A DNA stretch of 64,000 nucleotides from Saccharothrix sp. S26 (GCF_021390395.1 NZ_JAJUWT010000024.1:123243-187242), one strand, 5' to 3'. Shown: positions 14,645 through 26,264, counted from the first letter of the stretch. Translations and numbers: made by a program. Notes: generated by a model from the letters alone, not told the origin.

Positions 14645-16232
14645 AAGCGGGAAGCATCACCCGCCGCTGTGCCTGCCGGAACCCTGACACCGGCAAGCAG
14701 TACGGCAAGTCTTGCCCGAAGGCCAACAAGAGGGGCACGGCACCCTCGCCGTTCGCCAGGAACTCCCACCGACCGCAGACGGCGAACGCCGAGTCTTCCG
14801 CCGCTCGGGCTACCCGACCGTGGAGAAGGCGCAAGCCGACCTCGACAAGGTGCGAGCGCTCCTGGCGATCCTGGACAAGGACGACGACGAGGGCCGTGAC
14901 GCAATCGCCGCGCTGCTCGTCCAGGTGGCCGCCGACAGCAAGCAGCCGATCCCCGACCACGAGGAGACGACGCGCCGTTTGCGAACCGGTCAAAGCCTCG
15001 TCAGCCGGATGACGGTCGGCGAGTGGCTGGACCAGTGGCTACCGGGCAAGCGCATCCGCAAGACCAGCCGCAGGCACTACGAATCGGCGATCAGGGTGCA
15101 CCTGAAGCCGCTCATCGGGCACGTCCCGCTGAACCGGCTCCGGGTGAGCCACCTGAACGAGATGTTCGCCAAGATCGCGGAGAACAACGACGAGATCATC
15201 TCGGCGAACGCCGCACGTCGAGCGGTGGATGACGCGCGCAAGCAGGCGACCAGGCGAGCGGAACAGCGCGCACTCCGCGCGCAGCTCCGGGAGATGCCGC
15301 CGTTCCGCCGAACGACCGGACCGGCCGCACAGCACCGGCTGCGCGCAACGCTGCGAGCAGCCTTGAACGACGCCATCGCGCAGCAGATCATCACGTTCAA
15401 CCCTGCCGCCCACGTCGAGCTTGACCCCGCCAAGCGTCCCAAGGCGCTCGTGTGGACGGCTGACCGCGTCGAGCAGTGGCGGCGGACCGGGGAAAAGCCG
15501 TCACCGGTCATGGTCTGGACTCCGGAGCAGACCGGCGACTTCCTCGACCTGGTCCACGAGGACCGGCTGTACGCGCTCTACCACCTGATCACCTTCCGAG
15601 GCATGCGCCGAGGCGAGGCGTGCGGCCTCCGGTGGGCTGACGTCGATCTGGACGCGAAGACGGCGACGGTGGCGACTCAGCTCGTGCTCGACGGCTGGGA
15701 GGTCGAGGAGGGCGACCCGAAGACGTCCAGCGGTGCTCGCGTGATCGCCTTGGACGGCGAGACGGTCAAGGTGCTGCGTGCCCACAAGGCGCAGCAGGCC
15801 GCCGAGAAGCTGAAGTGGGGCGAAGCGTGGATCGACACCGGCCGCGTGTTCACCGAGGCTGACGGCACCCTGCTGCACCCCGGCAAGGTGTCCGAGGCGT
15901 TCGAGAAGATCGTGCGGACCTCGGACCTGCCTCCGGTCCGGCTGCACGACCTCCGGCACGGTGCGGCCACGCTCGCGCTCGCTGGTGGCGCTGACCTGAA
16001 GACCGTGCAGGAGATGCTTGGTCACTCGTCCATCACGATCACGTCGGACATCTACACGAGCGTGCTGCCCGAGGTCGCGCACCGGGCGGCAGAGGCAGCG
16101 GCTCAGCTCGTCCCGCGCCGGTCCACCGGGCCCGATGGGCACACTTCGGGCACACACGACGCCCGAGACGGTGCAGCCCTACAGCTCGTCACCAGCCTGG
16201 GGAATGAAAAAGGACCAGGTCAGACGCGCTGA
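14641..16232 (+). CDS. int: tyrosine site-specific integrase, apparent -1 frameshift near the N-terminus
   Basis: The GTG at 14641 overlaps the XRE stop and opens with CRCACRNPDTG-type cysteine-rich arm-binding sequence, but this frame is lost after CPKANKR. The next frame resumes with HGTLAVRQELPP, as expected for the same domain, and runs to 16232. The switch falls on the G-run at 14732-14735; one missing G would explain it, as would a -1 slip. The catalytic domain is complete: Arg in RGMRRGEACGLRW, HDLRHG, a later GHSS, and the Tyr nucleophile in SDIYTSVLP. Integrase recombines the island with the tRNA-Thr gene that lies 20 bases past its stop. A downstream TTG at 14712 would drop the arm-binding cysteines and has no ribosome site. 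Confidence 0.85.
16137..16158. repeat. two 11-bp direct repeats, probable integrase arm sites (right)
   Basis: GGGCACACTTC and GGGCACACACG, adjacent, inside the last 100 bases of the integrase reading frame. They match the three GGGCACAC units at 5651-5683 near the opposite end of the island. Confidence 0.55.
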
Positions 16233-16240
16233 CCTGGTCC
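16212..16240 (-). terminator. intrinsic terminator of tRNA-Thr
   Basis: GGACCAGGTCAG pairs perfectly with CTGACCTGGTCC around a five-base loop. On the minus strand it is followed by five T residues (16211-16207), the classic arrangement. It ends the tRNA transcript and, read the other way, overlaps the end of the integrase gene. Confidence 0.85.
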
Positions 16241-16252
16241 CTATCTCACCGA

Positions 16253-16294
16253 GCCGCCTATCGGAATCGAACCGATGACCTGCTCATTACGAGT
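16253..16294 (-). repeat. attR: tRNA-Thr 3' half supplied by the island
   Basis: Matches attL (5492-5533) except for two compensating T-stem bases. The identical 18-bp core (positions 16277-16294) ends in the anticodon stem. Confidence 0.88.
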
Positions 16295-16325
16295 GAGCCG
16301 CTCTGGCCGACTGAGCTAAGGCGGC
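16253..16325 (-). tRNA. tRNA-Thr (anticodon CGT), hybrid gene at the island's right end
   Basis: 73 bases that fold into a full cloverleaf: acceptor GCCGCCT/AGGCGGC, D-stem GCTC/GAGC, anticodon stem GCTCA/TGAGC with loop CTCGTAA (anticodon CGT, reading ACG), T-stem ATCGG/CCGAT with loop TTCGATT. CCA is not encoded. The 3' half nearest the integrase is supplied by the island, while the displaced original 3' half lies at 5492-5533. The two differ only in one compensated T-stem pair, so the gene stays functional after integration. Confidence 0.95.
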
Positions 16326-16448
16326 GAGACGCGACAACTATAGCCGACGTCACCGGCGTCACCGAACCGGGGGTGGCTCGTTAGCCCCACAGTGACGGTG
16401 CTCACGCGGCGTCGCGCGATGACGTCGCAGTCATGGAGGTCCGACCAC

Positions 16449-18017
16449 ATGCGCCTGATGGCCGTGCCCGCCGCCGCGATGCTGGTCGCGCTCTGCGCCG
16501 CTCCCGCCCTCGCCCAGCCGGCGACGACGCCGGTGCCCGGACCGCGTGACCCGGCCCAGCCGCCGGCGTCCGCCGGGCCGACCCCGCCCACGCACGCGAT
16601 CGGCGACGCGGGCACCGGCCTGGCCGTGGTCAGGCTGGCCCCCGACTCGACGCCCACCGGCACGATCCTGCCCGGCTTCGGCGAGCAGCTGCCCAAGCAG
16701 TCGGCGGCGGAGATCGGTGTCGGGCTCGCCTCCGCCCAGGCCAACACCGAGGCGTACCTGTCCTACGAACGGTCGGTCGCGCAGGCCTCGCCGCTGGGCT
16801 TCGCCGTCCAGGGCCGGGCGCCGCAGACGCCGGGCACACTCGTGCAGACGGCCTCGCCGGACAACGCCGAGCCGGTCACCGGCGGCCTCACACCACCCGC
16901 CACCCCGCTGGACGCCCTGCTCAAGGTCGGCCTGCTCAACGGCAGCGCGCACGCCCGCTGGCACGACGAGCTGGGCCCGTGCGTCCAACCGCTCGCCGAC
17001 GCCAAGACCTCCGTCGCGTCCCTCAGCGTGCTCAACGCCATCCCCGCCCTGCCCGCGACACCCGACTTGACCGGCCTGCTCACCCAGGACACGCCGAAGC
17101 TCGACGCCGCCGCCAAGCAGTCGCTGATCGACAACGTCAAGCAGCTCACCGCGCCGCTGAGCCAACTGGGCGGTCTGCTCTCCGGCACGCCCGACACCGG
17201 CGCGAACGGATCGCTGCTCAGCCTTCCCGACACGCTCAGCGCCCGGTCCACGGTGGAGCTGGTCGACCTGCCCGGCAGCCCGAACAAGGCCGTCAGGTCG
17301 ACGTCCACGCTCCAGGCGGCCGGCGTCCGGCTCCTGGCCGGCACGCCGGCGGAGATCCGGATCGACGTGGTGAGCCAACCGACGCTGGTCGCGCTGTCCA
17401 CCGGCGACCGGGCCACGTCCGCGATCAGCTACACCGCACCCGTGCTTCGGGTCAGCCAGGGCGGCAAGGAGCTCGGCACGCTCGACGCGGCCAACCCGAA
17501 GCTGGACGTCCCGATCGGCGTCACGGCGGGGCAGGAGCTGCCGCTGGTCGGTGCGCTCGCCGAGGGCCTGCCCAAGCTCGACATCGGGGTGCTGCGGTTG
17601 CAGATCGCCCAGCTCAACCAGCGCGACGTGGAGCTGGACGGCCCCCTCCAGCAGGGCGGCCCGACCATCAAGGGGTTCATGCTCGGGGCCACCGCGCGCC
17701 TGCTCGACCTCCAGCTGCTGCCGACCGACGCCCTCGGTCTGCCGAACCTGCCGTCGGCGCTGGCGCAGGTGTCCCTGGGTGAGCAGATCGTGCGCGCGGC
17801 GGCCCCGAACGGCGGCGTGGTGTGCGCTCCGGCGCAGGCCCCGCCGGGTGGTGGCGGGCAGGCCGCCCCGCCGAAGAAGGGCCAGCCGTTGGCCTACACG
17901 AACGCGGCGTACAAGACTGTCCCGATCTTCTGGACCGGCACGGCCCTGCTGCTGGTCGGCGTGGTCGTGGTCGCCGCCCTGCCGACCCGCCGCCGGCCGA
18001 CGGCGAAGACCACGTGA
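16449..18017 (+). CDS. secreted, C-terminally membrane-anchored surface protein
   Basis: 522 residues from the ATG at 16449, eight bases after GGAGGT. A classical signal peptide ends in APALAQ (about residue 21). Then come a proline-rich stretch, a large Ala/Leu/Gly-rich exported region with amphipathic repeats (LLSLPDTLSAR, VRLLAGTPAEIRID, LDVPIGVTAGQE), a proline/glycine linker, and a C-terminal hydrophobic helix (about 492-512) followed by RRRP, a stop-transfer anchor. This matches SCO1860-like exported actinobacterial proteins in layout. No enzyme motif is visible; an envelope structural or adhesive role is inferred. Confidence 0.7.
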   Translation: MRLMAVPAAAMLVALCAAPALAQPATTPVPGPRDPAQPPASAGPTPPTHAIGDAGTGLAVVRLAPDSTPTGTILPGFGEQLPKQSAAEIGVGLASAQANTEAYLSYERSVAQASPLGFAVQGRAPQTPGTLVQTASPDNAEPVTGGLTPPATPLDALLKVGLLNGSAHARWHDELGPCVQPLADAKTSVASLSVLNAIPALPATPDLTGLLTQDTPKLDAAAKQSLIDNVKQLTAPLSQLGGLLSGTPDTGANGSLLSLPDTLSARSTVELVDLPGSPNKAVRSTSTLQAAGVRLLAGTPAEIRIDVVSQPTLVALSTGDRATSAISYTAPVLRVSQGGKELGTLDAANPKLDVPIGVTAGQELPLVGALAEGLPKLDIGVLRLQIAQLNQRDVELDGPLQQGGPTIKGFMLGATARLLDLQLLPTDALGLPNLPSALAQVSLGEQIVRAAAPNGGVVCAPAQAPPGGGGQAAPPKKGQPLAYTNAAYKTVPIFWTGTALLLVGVVVVAALPTRRRPTAKTT

Positions 18018-18020
18018 CGC

Positions 18021-19220
18021 TCAGCCCCGCTGGAGCGTGGTGAGCATGGCCTCGATGGCGATGCGCGGCTTCACGTTCTGCTCCAGCGCGGTCCGGCAGC
18101 TCAGCACGGCCTCCAGCCGGCGCAACGTCGACTCCGGCGTCCACGCCGAGGCCGCCGACCGCGCGTCCTGTTCCCGGTCGGGGTGGTTGAGCGCGGCGGT
18201 CGCGCCCGTCGCGGTCACCAGCACGTCCCGGTAGAACGCGGCCAGGTCGACCAGGGCCTGGTCCAGCGAGTCGCGCTGGGTCCGGGTGGCGCGCGACTTC
18301 TGCCGCTTCTCCAGGTCCTTGATCGCGCCCTTGGCCCCGCGGGTGGCGGCGGCCGTGCCCTTGCCCGTGCCGCCGGCGCCCATGGCGGTCTCCAACGCCT
18401 CGCGCTCGGCCTGGTCACGGCCCTCGTTGGCGGTCAGCGCGTCCGCCTCGGCGGCCGACACGAGCTGGTCGGCGCACGTGAAGATGTCCGCGGGCCGGCG
18501 CAACGCCAGCGGGATCCGCAGCACGGCCTCGCGCCGCGCCCGCGACTCCTCGTCGGTGGCCAGCCGCCGCGCCCGGCCCACGTGCCCGCCGCACACCGAG
18601 GCGGCCCACGACGCCACCTCCGGCGCCACGCCCTCGTCCTCCAGCGCCGACGCGATCGACGCGGTGCGGGGGGTGGCCAGCGACACGATCCGGCACCGCG
18701 ACCGGATGGTCACCGACACGTCCTCGGGGTGGTCCGACGGCGCGCACAGCAGGAACACGGTCCGGGCCGGCGGTTCCTCGACCGCCTTGAGCAGCGCGTT
18801 CGCCGCGCCCTCGGTGAGCCGGTCGGCGTCGGCGATGATCACCACCTGCCAGCGGCCGGACGTCGGGCGACGGGCCGAGACCTGCACCAGCGACCGCATC
18901 TCGGCCACCGAGATCGACAGGCCCTCGGGCGCGACCACGCGCACGTCGGCGTGCGTGCCGGCGATCGTGGTGTGGCAGCCCGCGCACGAGCCGCAGCCCG
19001 GCCGGTCGTCCACGGCGGTGCACTGCAAGGCGGCGGCGAACGCGCGTGCCGCCACCGAGCGACCCGAGCCGGGCGGTCCGGTGAACAGCCACGCGTGCGT
19101 CATCGCACCCGGCGCGGGCGACCCGCCCGCCACGATCGACGCGGCGGCCTCCGCCGCCGCCGACAGCACCGCGACCGCCTCGGGCTGGCCGACGACGTCG
19201 CCCCACACACCACGGTTCAC
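18021..19220 (-). CDS. holB: DNA polymerase III delta' subunit
   Basis: 399 residues from the GTG at 19220. The AAA+ clamp-loader fold is clear: GPPGSGRSVAARAF in place of Walker A (Arg for Lys, as expected for the non-hydrolysing delta' subunit), a zinc ribbon CGSCAGC...H, ADADRLTEGAANALLKAVEEPP (sensor/arginine-finger region) and SRCRIV. It helps load the sliding clamp on primed DNA. It lies 20 bases after the MFS-Tmk gene, a pairing conserved in actinobacteria. A charged insertion (about 290-320) is typical of these longer versions. Confidence 0.92.
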   Translation of the reverse strand: MNRGVWGDVVGQPEAVAVLSAAAEAAASIVAGGSPAPGAMTHAWLFTGPPGSGRSVAARAFAAALQCTAVDDRPGCGSCAGCHTTIAGTHADVRVVAPEGLSISVAEMRSLVQVSARRPTSGRWQVVIIADADRLTEGAANALLKAVEEPPARTVFLLCAPSDHPEDVSVTIRSRCRIVSLATPRTASIASALEDEGVAPEVASWAASVCGGHVGRARRLATDEESRARREAVLRIPLALRRPADIFTCADQLVSAAEADALTANEGRDQAEREALETAMGAGGTGKGTAAATRGAKGAIKDLEKRQKSRATRTQRDSLDQALVDLAAFYRDVLVTATGATAALNHPDREQDARSAASAWTPESTLRRLEAVLSCRTALEQNVKPRIAIEAMLTTLQRG

Positions 19221-19240
19221 CAGGCGACCGTACCGAGCCG

Positions 19241-21268
19241 TCAGGACGTCTCCGCCACCGGCTCGACCGCCATCCGCGTGCGCCGCGCCAGCAGCGGCAG
19301 CACCGCGGACCGCACCCGTTCGGCGACCTCGTCCGGGGTGCCGTCGGCGTCGACCACGACGTAGCGCTCCGGGTCGGCCGAGGCCATGTCGGTGAGCAGC
19401 TTCTGCACCCGCCAGTGGTGCTCGACGGTGTCCAGCGTGCCGCCGGAGGCCCGCACCTGCGACGGCGTCCGGTCCAGCAGCACGGTCATGTCCGGCCGCA
19501 GCCGCCCGGTGGCCCAGTCGACCAGGCCCTCCACCTCGCGCGGCTCCACGCTGCCCGCCGCGCTGAAGTGCGCCAGCGGGCTGTCCACGTACCGCTCCAT
19601 GACGACCAGCGCGCCGTTGTCCAGCGCGGGCCGCACCTCGCGTTCCACCACGTCGGCGCGCACGGCGGCGGCCACCAGCGCGTGCGCCCGCACCCCGGCC
19701 AGGTCGGCGGTGGACAGCAGGTTGCGCAACCGCTGCTCGTCCAGGTCCGGGTCGGAGGCCAGCACGACCTCCCGGCCGGTCTCCCGCAACGCCTCGGCCA
19801 GCCGCCTGGCCTGCACGGACGTGTCCTGCCGGGTGTCGCCCTCGACCGCGATGAGCACGCCGCCGGTCCGCCGCGCCCGCCCGCGCAGCGCGGCGAGCAG
19901 GTCGGACAGGAACGGCTCGGACCGCCGGTTGTCCATCTGCCGGTAGGCGATCAGCCCGAGCAGCGCGGCGATCACGCCCGCGCCGAACATCACCGGGCGC
20001 GTGCCGTCCACCACCATCGGGTGACCGAAGATCGTGACCGTCCGCTTCTGCACCAGCGTGACCAGCAGGGGCGCGGCGGCCGACGAGGCGAACAGCACCA
20101 CCTTGAGCAGCGACTGGAGCAGCGCCACGGTCCGGCCGCGCATCGCGTCCTCGACCTGCGAGCCGACGATGGTCAGGCCCGTGAGGAACGCCATGCCCGC
20201 CGACGCCCCGACGCACGCGACCGCGACCAGCGCCACCCACAGGTGCGGCGCGAACGCCACGAACAGCAGGCTCACGCCGGCGACCAGGATCGTGACGCCG
20301 AACAGCCGGTCGTAGGGCAGCCGCCGGGCCATCCGCGGCGCGGTGGCCATGCCCAGCGCCAGGCCCGCGAACACGGCCACGAACAGCAGGCCGAACGTGG
20401 AGTCGCCGCCCAGCAGCGACAGCGAGTAGGGGGTGGCCGTGCCGATCACCGCGCCGGCCGCGGCGAACGCGCCGATCATGCCGATGACCAGGCCGCGGAC
20501 CAGCGGCGTGCGGGCCGCGTACTTCATGCCGTCGCGCAGCATGGCGAAGAAGCCGGGCGCCTCGCCGTTCTCCCGGGTGCGCTTGACCGCGGCGATCCGG
20601 CCCGACAGCTCCGGGATGCGGGTGGCCACGATGATGGCCGAGGTCACGTACAGCGCGCCGTTGACCATGACCGCGATGGTCGCGATGCGGAACTCGAGGT
20701 CGCTGTTCTGCAGGCCCAGGTAGCCGGGGATGCCGGAGATGATCGAGTACAGGCCGGCGCCGGAGATGACCGAGATGCCGTAGGTCATCACCAAGCCGAG
20801 CTGGTTGGCCGTCTCCACCTGGTCGGGCCGGCGCAGCAGGTTCGGCACGGCCGAGTCCTTGGCCGGGATCCACAGCATCGCGCAGCAACCGACCAGGAAG
20901 TTCGCGATGAACAGCCACCACGCCGTGCCGACCAGGGCGATCGAGATGAACAGGCCACCGCGCAGCAGGTCGCAGACCACCATGATCTTGCGGCGGTCGA
21001 ACCGGTCCGCGAGCACGCCGCCCAGCGGGGCGAACAGGATGCCGGGCAGCAGCTGGGTGAGCACGACCAGGCTGAGCGAGAAGCTCTGCCACTGGTAGCT
21101 GTCCATCATCTTGGTGACCAGGCCCGTCAAGGCCAGCAGTGACAGCCAGTCACCGACGCTGCACAGATAGGTGACACCCCAGAGCCTGCGGAACGGCCGG
21201 ATCGCCAACACGCTGCGAATCCGGTGGCTGGTCGAGGCCGCAGTGCCGCCTTCTTGGATGGTGCTCAC
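19241..21268 (-). CDS. tmk: MFS transporter-thymidylate kinase fusion, kinase P-loop degenerate
   Basis: 675 residues. The first 440 form a 12-span major-facilitator domain (ADRFDRRKIM is the loop 2-3 motif). The last 210 align with thymidylate kinase: a VEGDTRQDTS segment where the P-loop should be, MERYVDSPLAHFSA for the DRYxxS motif, and a TVLLDRTP strand. The N-terminal MFS fusion is known in actinobacteria, but the canonical EGxxGxGKST P-loop has lost its glycines and its Lys, and Asp of DRY is Glu. The kinase half may therefore be inactive, with dTMP phosphorylation done elsewhere. It lies just upstream of holB. Confidence 0.85.
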   Translation of the reverse strand: MSTIQEGGTAASTSHRIRSVLAIRPFRRLWGVTYLCSVGDWLSLLALTGLVTKMMDSYQWQSFSLSLVVLTQLLPGILFAPLGGVLADRFDRRKIMVVCDLLRGGLFISIALVGTAWWLFIANFLVGCCAMLWIPAKDSAVPNLLRRPDQVETANQLGLVMTYGISVISGAGLYSIISGIPGYLGLQNSDLEFRIATIAVMVNGALYVTSAIIVATRIPELSGRIAAVKRTRENGEAPGFFAMLRDGMKYAARTPLVRGLVIGMIGAFAAAGAVIGTATPYSLSLLGGDSTFGLLFVAVFAGLALGMATAPRMARRLPYDRLFGVTILVAGVSLLFVAFAPHLWVALVAVACVGASAGMAFLTGLTIVGSQVEDAMRGRTVALLQSLLKVVLFASSAAAPLLVTLVQKRTVTIFGHPMVVDGTRPVMFGAGVIAALLGLIAYRQMDNRRSEPFLSDLLAALRGRARRTGGVLIAVEGDTRQDTSVQARRLAEALRETGREVVLASDPDLDEQRLRNLLSTADLAGVRAHALVAAAVRADVVEREVRPALDNGALVVMERYVDSPLAHFSAAGSVEPREVEGLVDWATGRLRPDMTVLLDRTPSQVRASGGTLDTVEHHWRVQKLLTDMASADPERYVVVDADGTPDEVAERVRSAVLPLLARRTRMAVEPVAETS

Positions 21269-21352
21269 CCCCGCCGATGGTGCAGGCAGTCAGGGTAGCC
21301 GGACCGATTCACCCGCCTGACCACATCCGCCGTTCGGGTGACCGAAGCGAGA

Positions 21353-21772
21353 TCATCGCAGTAGGTCGACCACTGCTCCGATGATCTCACGCACCACGGT
21401 GAACAGCAGCCCGCTGAGCGTGGCGAGCGCGACCAGGCACCCGATGAGGCCCGCCCTGCTCTTCTTCGGCCCCTGTTCGACGACCACGCGCCCCGGCGCG
21501 CGCCGGACCGGCTCCGCGGGCTGTCCCCGCTCTTGCCGCACGGGTGCCCGCACCGGCCGTGAACTGGGCTGAGCCGGCCGCCGGGCCGCCGCACGTGTCG
21601 GTGGCACGTCCACCGGGCCGGGTGGCGGCGGCACGACCGGGACCACCGCCTCGGGCGGCCGGTAGCGCTGCTCGCCCGTCACCAGGCCCGCGAGCGGGTC
21701 GGCGAACAGCGGCGGGGGCGGGGGCGGCTGCGTGCCGTCGTGGCCGGGTCGACCGGCGCTCAGCTCGTCCAC
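21353..21772 (-). CDS. proline-rich protein with C-terminal membrane helix
   Basis: 139 residues: about 100 residues of Pro/Arg/Val-rich disordered sequence (PPPPPP, VPPPPGPVDVPP), a short basic stretch, then one hydrophobic helix near the end (GLIGCLVALATLSGLLF). It would be a tail-anchored protein with a cytoplasmic disordered domain. It lies between topA and the MFS-Tmk gene on the same strand, 13 bases after topA. Function unknown. Confidence 0.6.
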   Translation of the reverse strand: MDELSAGRPGHDGTQPPPPPPLFADPLAGLVTGEQRYRPPEAVVPVVPPPPGPVDVPPTRAAARRPAQPSSRPVRAPVRQERGQPAEPVRRAPGRVVVEQGPKKSRAGLIGCLVALATLSGLLFTVVREIIGAVVDLLR

Positions 21773-21785
21773 CGCCCCGCCTCCC

Positions 21786-24548
<2,763 letters not shown>

Positions 24549-24674
24549 GCCGTCCCGCTCTCTTCGAACACTGTGTCCCGACCCGCCAGTGTGCACTGTC
24601 CTTTGTCGCCGCTGGGCAGCCCTGGTCGGGACAGGGTGACACAACTGTGCCGGATCCTCTGCCAACCCGACGCG

Positions 24675-25562
24675 CTACGCGGCCGGCCAGGTGCGCTCCG
24701 CGACGCCCGTCGGCGCACGTCCGACCAGCTCCGCGAGCCGTTCCAGGCGCCGTCTGCCGGCGACGCGCAGCGCCGGTCCCCCGGCTTTCCCGGTCAAGAG
24801 TGTCGAGGGCAGGCCCGACGTGGCCAATGCTTTTCGCAAGGGTTCGTGCGTGTCGGGGGCGTCGGGGTCCAGGCCGAGGAGGTAGCCGGAGCCGGACTCG
24901 ACCCACCGGCCGGAGGCCAGCGCCCACAGCCGCAGGGCCGCGCCGTCCAGCGTGAAGTCGGGCGGGACGACCTTGCCGTCGCCGTCGAGCCACTGCGCGG
25001 CCAACCCGGCCAGATCGGTGCGGAAAGCCGTCGTGACCTGCCACGACTCCGTGACGACCGGCTCGTCCTCGACGGGCTCGTCGGCCACGGGCCAGGTCGG
25101 TCCGGTGTCGGGCTCCGCGGGCTCGGCCACCGGCTCGGCCGGGCGGCTGCGGCCCGCCCCGATCACGACGGGCGCGAAGCCGTCCGGCTCGTCGTCGACG
25201 GGCAGGTCGACCACGTCGTCCAGCGGCTCGTCGGGCACGTCCTCGTCGGGCACGTCCTCGTCCGCGACCGCCTCCGGCTCGGCGGGCTCGGCGGCCCCGG
25301 GCTCGTCGGCGGGCACGGGCTCGTCCTCGGCGGCCTCGACCAGGACCGGCGTCCTGACCAGCTCGACCCGGGCCTGCACGCCCCGCTCGGCCAGCGCCGC
25401 GGCCACCGCGACGGCCCGGTCCCGGGTGTCGACGGTCACCGACACCCGGGCCGCACGTCCGCGGGCGAAGCCCAGCGCCCGGCCGGGCCCGCACAGCAGG
25501 CCCGCCAGGTCACCGACGCAAGGCTGTCTCGCCTCGGCCGAGTAGAAGGACAGTTGCCCCAC
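24675..25562 (-). CDS. conserved hypothetical protein with acidic linker, upstream of topA
   Basis: 295 residues from a GTG at 25562. An N-terminal domain of about 70 residues (SFYSAEARQPCVGDLAGLL; VSVTVDTRDRAVAVAAAL) and a C-terminal domain of about 110 (WQVTTAFRTDLAGLAAQWL to the end) are separated by a roughly 100-residue linker made mostly of Glu, Asp, Pro and Ala. Proteins of this layout occur upstream of topA in Pseudonocardiaceae. No catalytic motif is visible. The acidic linker may keep the two domains apart or bind basic partners; inferred. Confidence 0.65.
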   Translation of the reverse strand: MGQLSFYSAEARQPCVGDLAGLLCGPGRALGFARGRAARVSVTVDTRDRAVAVAAALAERGVQARVELVRTPVLVEAAEDEPVPADEPGAAEPAEPEAVADEDVPDEDVPDEPLDDVVDLPVDDEPDGFAPVVIGAGRSRPAEPVAEPAEPDTGPTWPVADEPVEDEPVVTESWQVTTAFRTDLAGLAAQWLDGDGKVVPPDFTLDGAALRLWALASGRWVESGSGYLLGLDPDAPDTHEPLRKALATSGLPSTLLTGKAGGPALRVAGRRRLERLAELVGRAPTGVAERTWPAA

Positions 25563-25652
25563 GAAGACGCAGCGTAGAACACACGTTCGACCACGGCCAG
25601 TCTCCGAAGGGCTGAACCACCTGCCCCACGTTTCCCACGCGTCCCAGCGGTG

Positions 25653-26264
25653 TCAGCCGCCCAGGCCCTTCAGCGTGTCCTGCATCGCCACGCACTCCGG
25701 GGCCTGCTTGAACGCCTCGCCGAGCTTCGGGTCGTCCTGGAGCTTCTTGATCTGCTCCTGGAGCTTGGACGGGTCGGCCTGGTCGCCGCCCAGCTGCTCC
25801 AGCTTGGTCGAGAACTCCGGGTCGGCCGGGTCCAGCGCGGCCAGCTCGGTGTTGACCTGGGCCAACGTCTTGCCCGAGTCGGTGAAGAACTTGACCAGCT
25901 CGTCGTGCAGCTCCTGGCTCTCGGCCGACGGCGCGCCGAGGTCCTCGAGCTTCTCGCCCGCCGCGGACAGCGACGTGCCCGCCTTGGAGCTGTAGTCGAG
26001 CAGCGCGGCCTTCTGCACGGCCGGGTCCTCCGCGCCGCCCTCGAACATCGTCTTCAGCAGCGACAGCACGCCCTCGATCGTGGGCCCGATGCCCTCGCAG
26101 AACGTGCCCGTCCACTTGACGGGGTCGGCGTTGGCCGCCGCGGTGGTGGTCGTGGTGGTTGCCGACGACCCGCCGGCCGAGGACGACGAAGCGCCACCAC
26201 CGCCGCACGCGGCCGTGACCAGGACGGCGGCGAACACGCCGGCGAGCGCGACACGGTGCTTCAC
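25653..26264 (-). CDS. lipoprotein, unknown function
   Basis: 203 residues from the GTG at 26264, chosen because a GGGGGG ribosome site lies seven bases upstream. The signal peptide ends in a lipobox, VTAACGG, followed by a Ser/Thr-rich spacer. The mature part is helical with one Cys near each end (TFCEGIG and PECVAM), which could form a disulfide outside the membrane. It resembles the next gene (26310-26894) in size, layout and cysteine placement, so the two are probably paralogues. Confidence 0.75.
   Translation of the reverse strand: MKHRVALAGVFAAVLVTAACGGGGASSSSAGGSSATTTTTTAAANADPVKWTGTFCEGIGPTIEGVLSLLKTMFEGGAEDPAVQKAALLDYSSKAGTSLSAAGEKLEDLGAPSAESQELHDELVKFFTDSGKTLAQVNTELAALDPADPEFSTKLEQLGGDQADPSKLQEQIKKLQDDPKLGEAFKQAPECVAMQDTLKGLGG

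Larger units (their letters stand above)
5492..16294. mobile_element. tRNA-Thr-integrated genomic island (AICE-like, apparently non-conjugative)
   Basis: About 10.8 kb bounded by the two tRNA-Thr 3' copies. The recombination module lies at the right end: tyrosine integrase, XRE regulator, excisionase and a RepA-like ATPase. Cargo fills the left two thirds. The gene order int-regulator-xis-rep matches actinomycete integrative elements (pSAM2/SLP1 type), in which a Nudix gene is also common (Pif of pSAM2). I find no TraB/FtsK-type translocase, no Spd genes and no Rep initiator, so the element looks at best mobilisable. Both int and xis appear frameshifted, so it may be locked in place. Confidence 0.88.

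Noticed and set aside
14712..16232. Integrase beginning at the TTG at 14712
   Set aside because: No ribosome site, and the cysteine-rich N-terminal sequence continues upstream in the other frame to a GTG coupled to the regulator gene.
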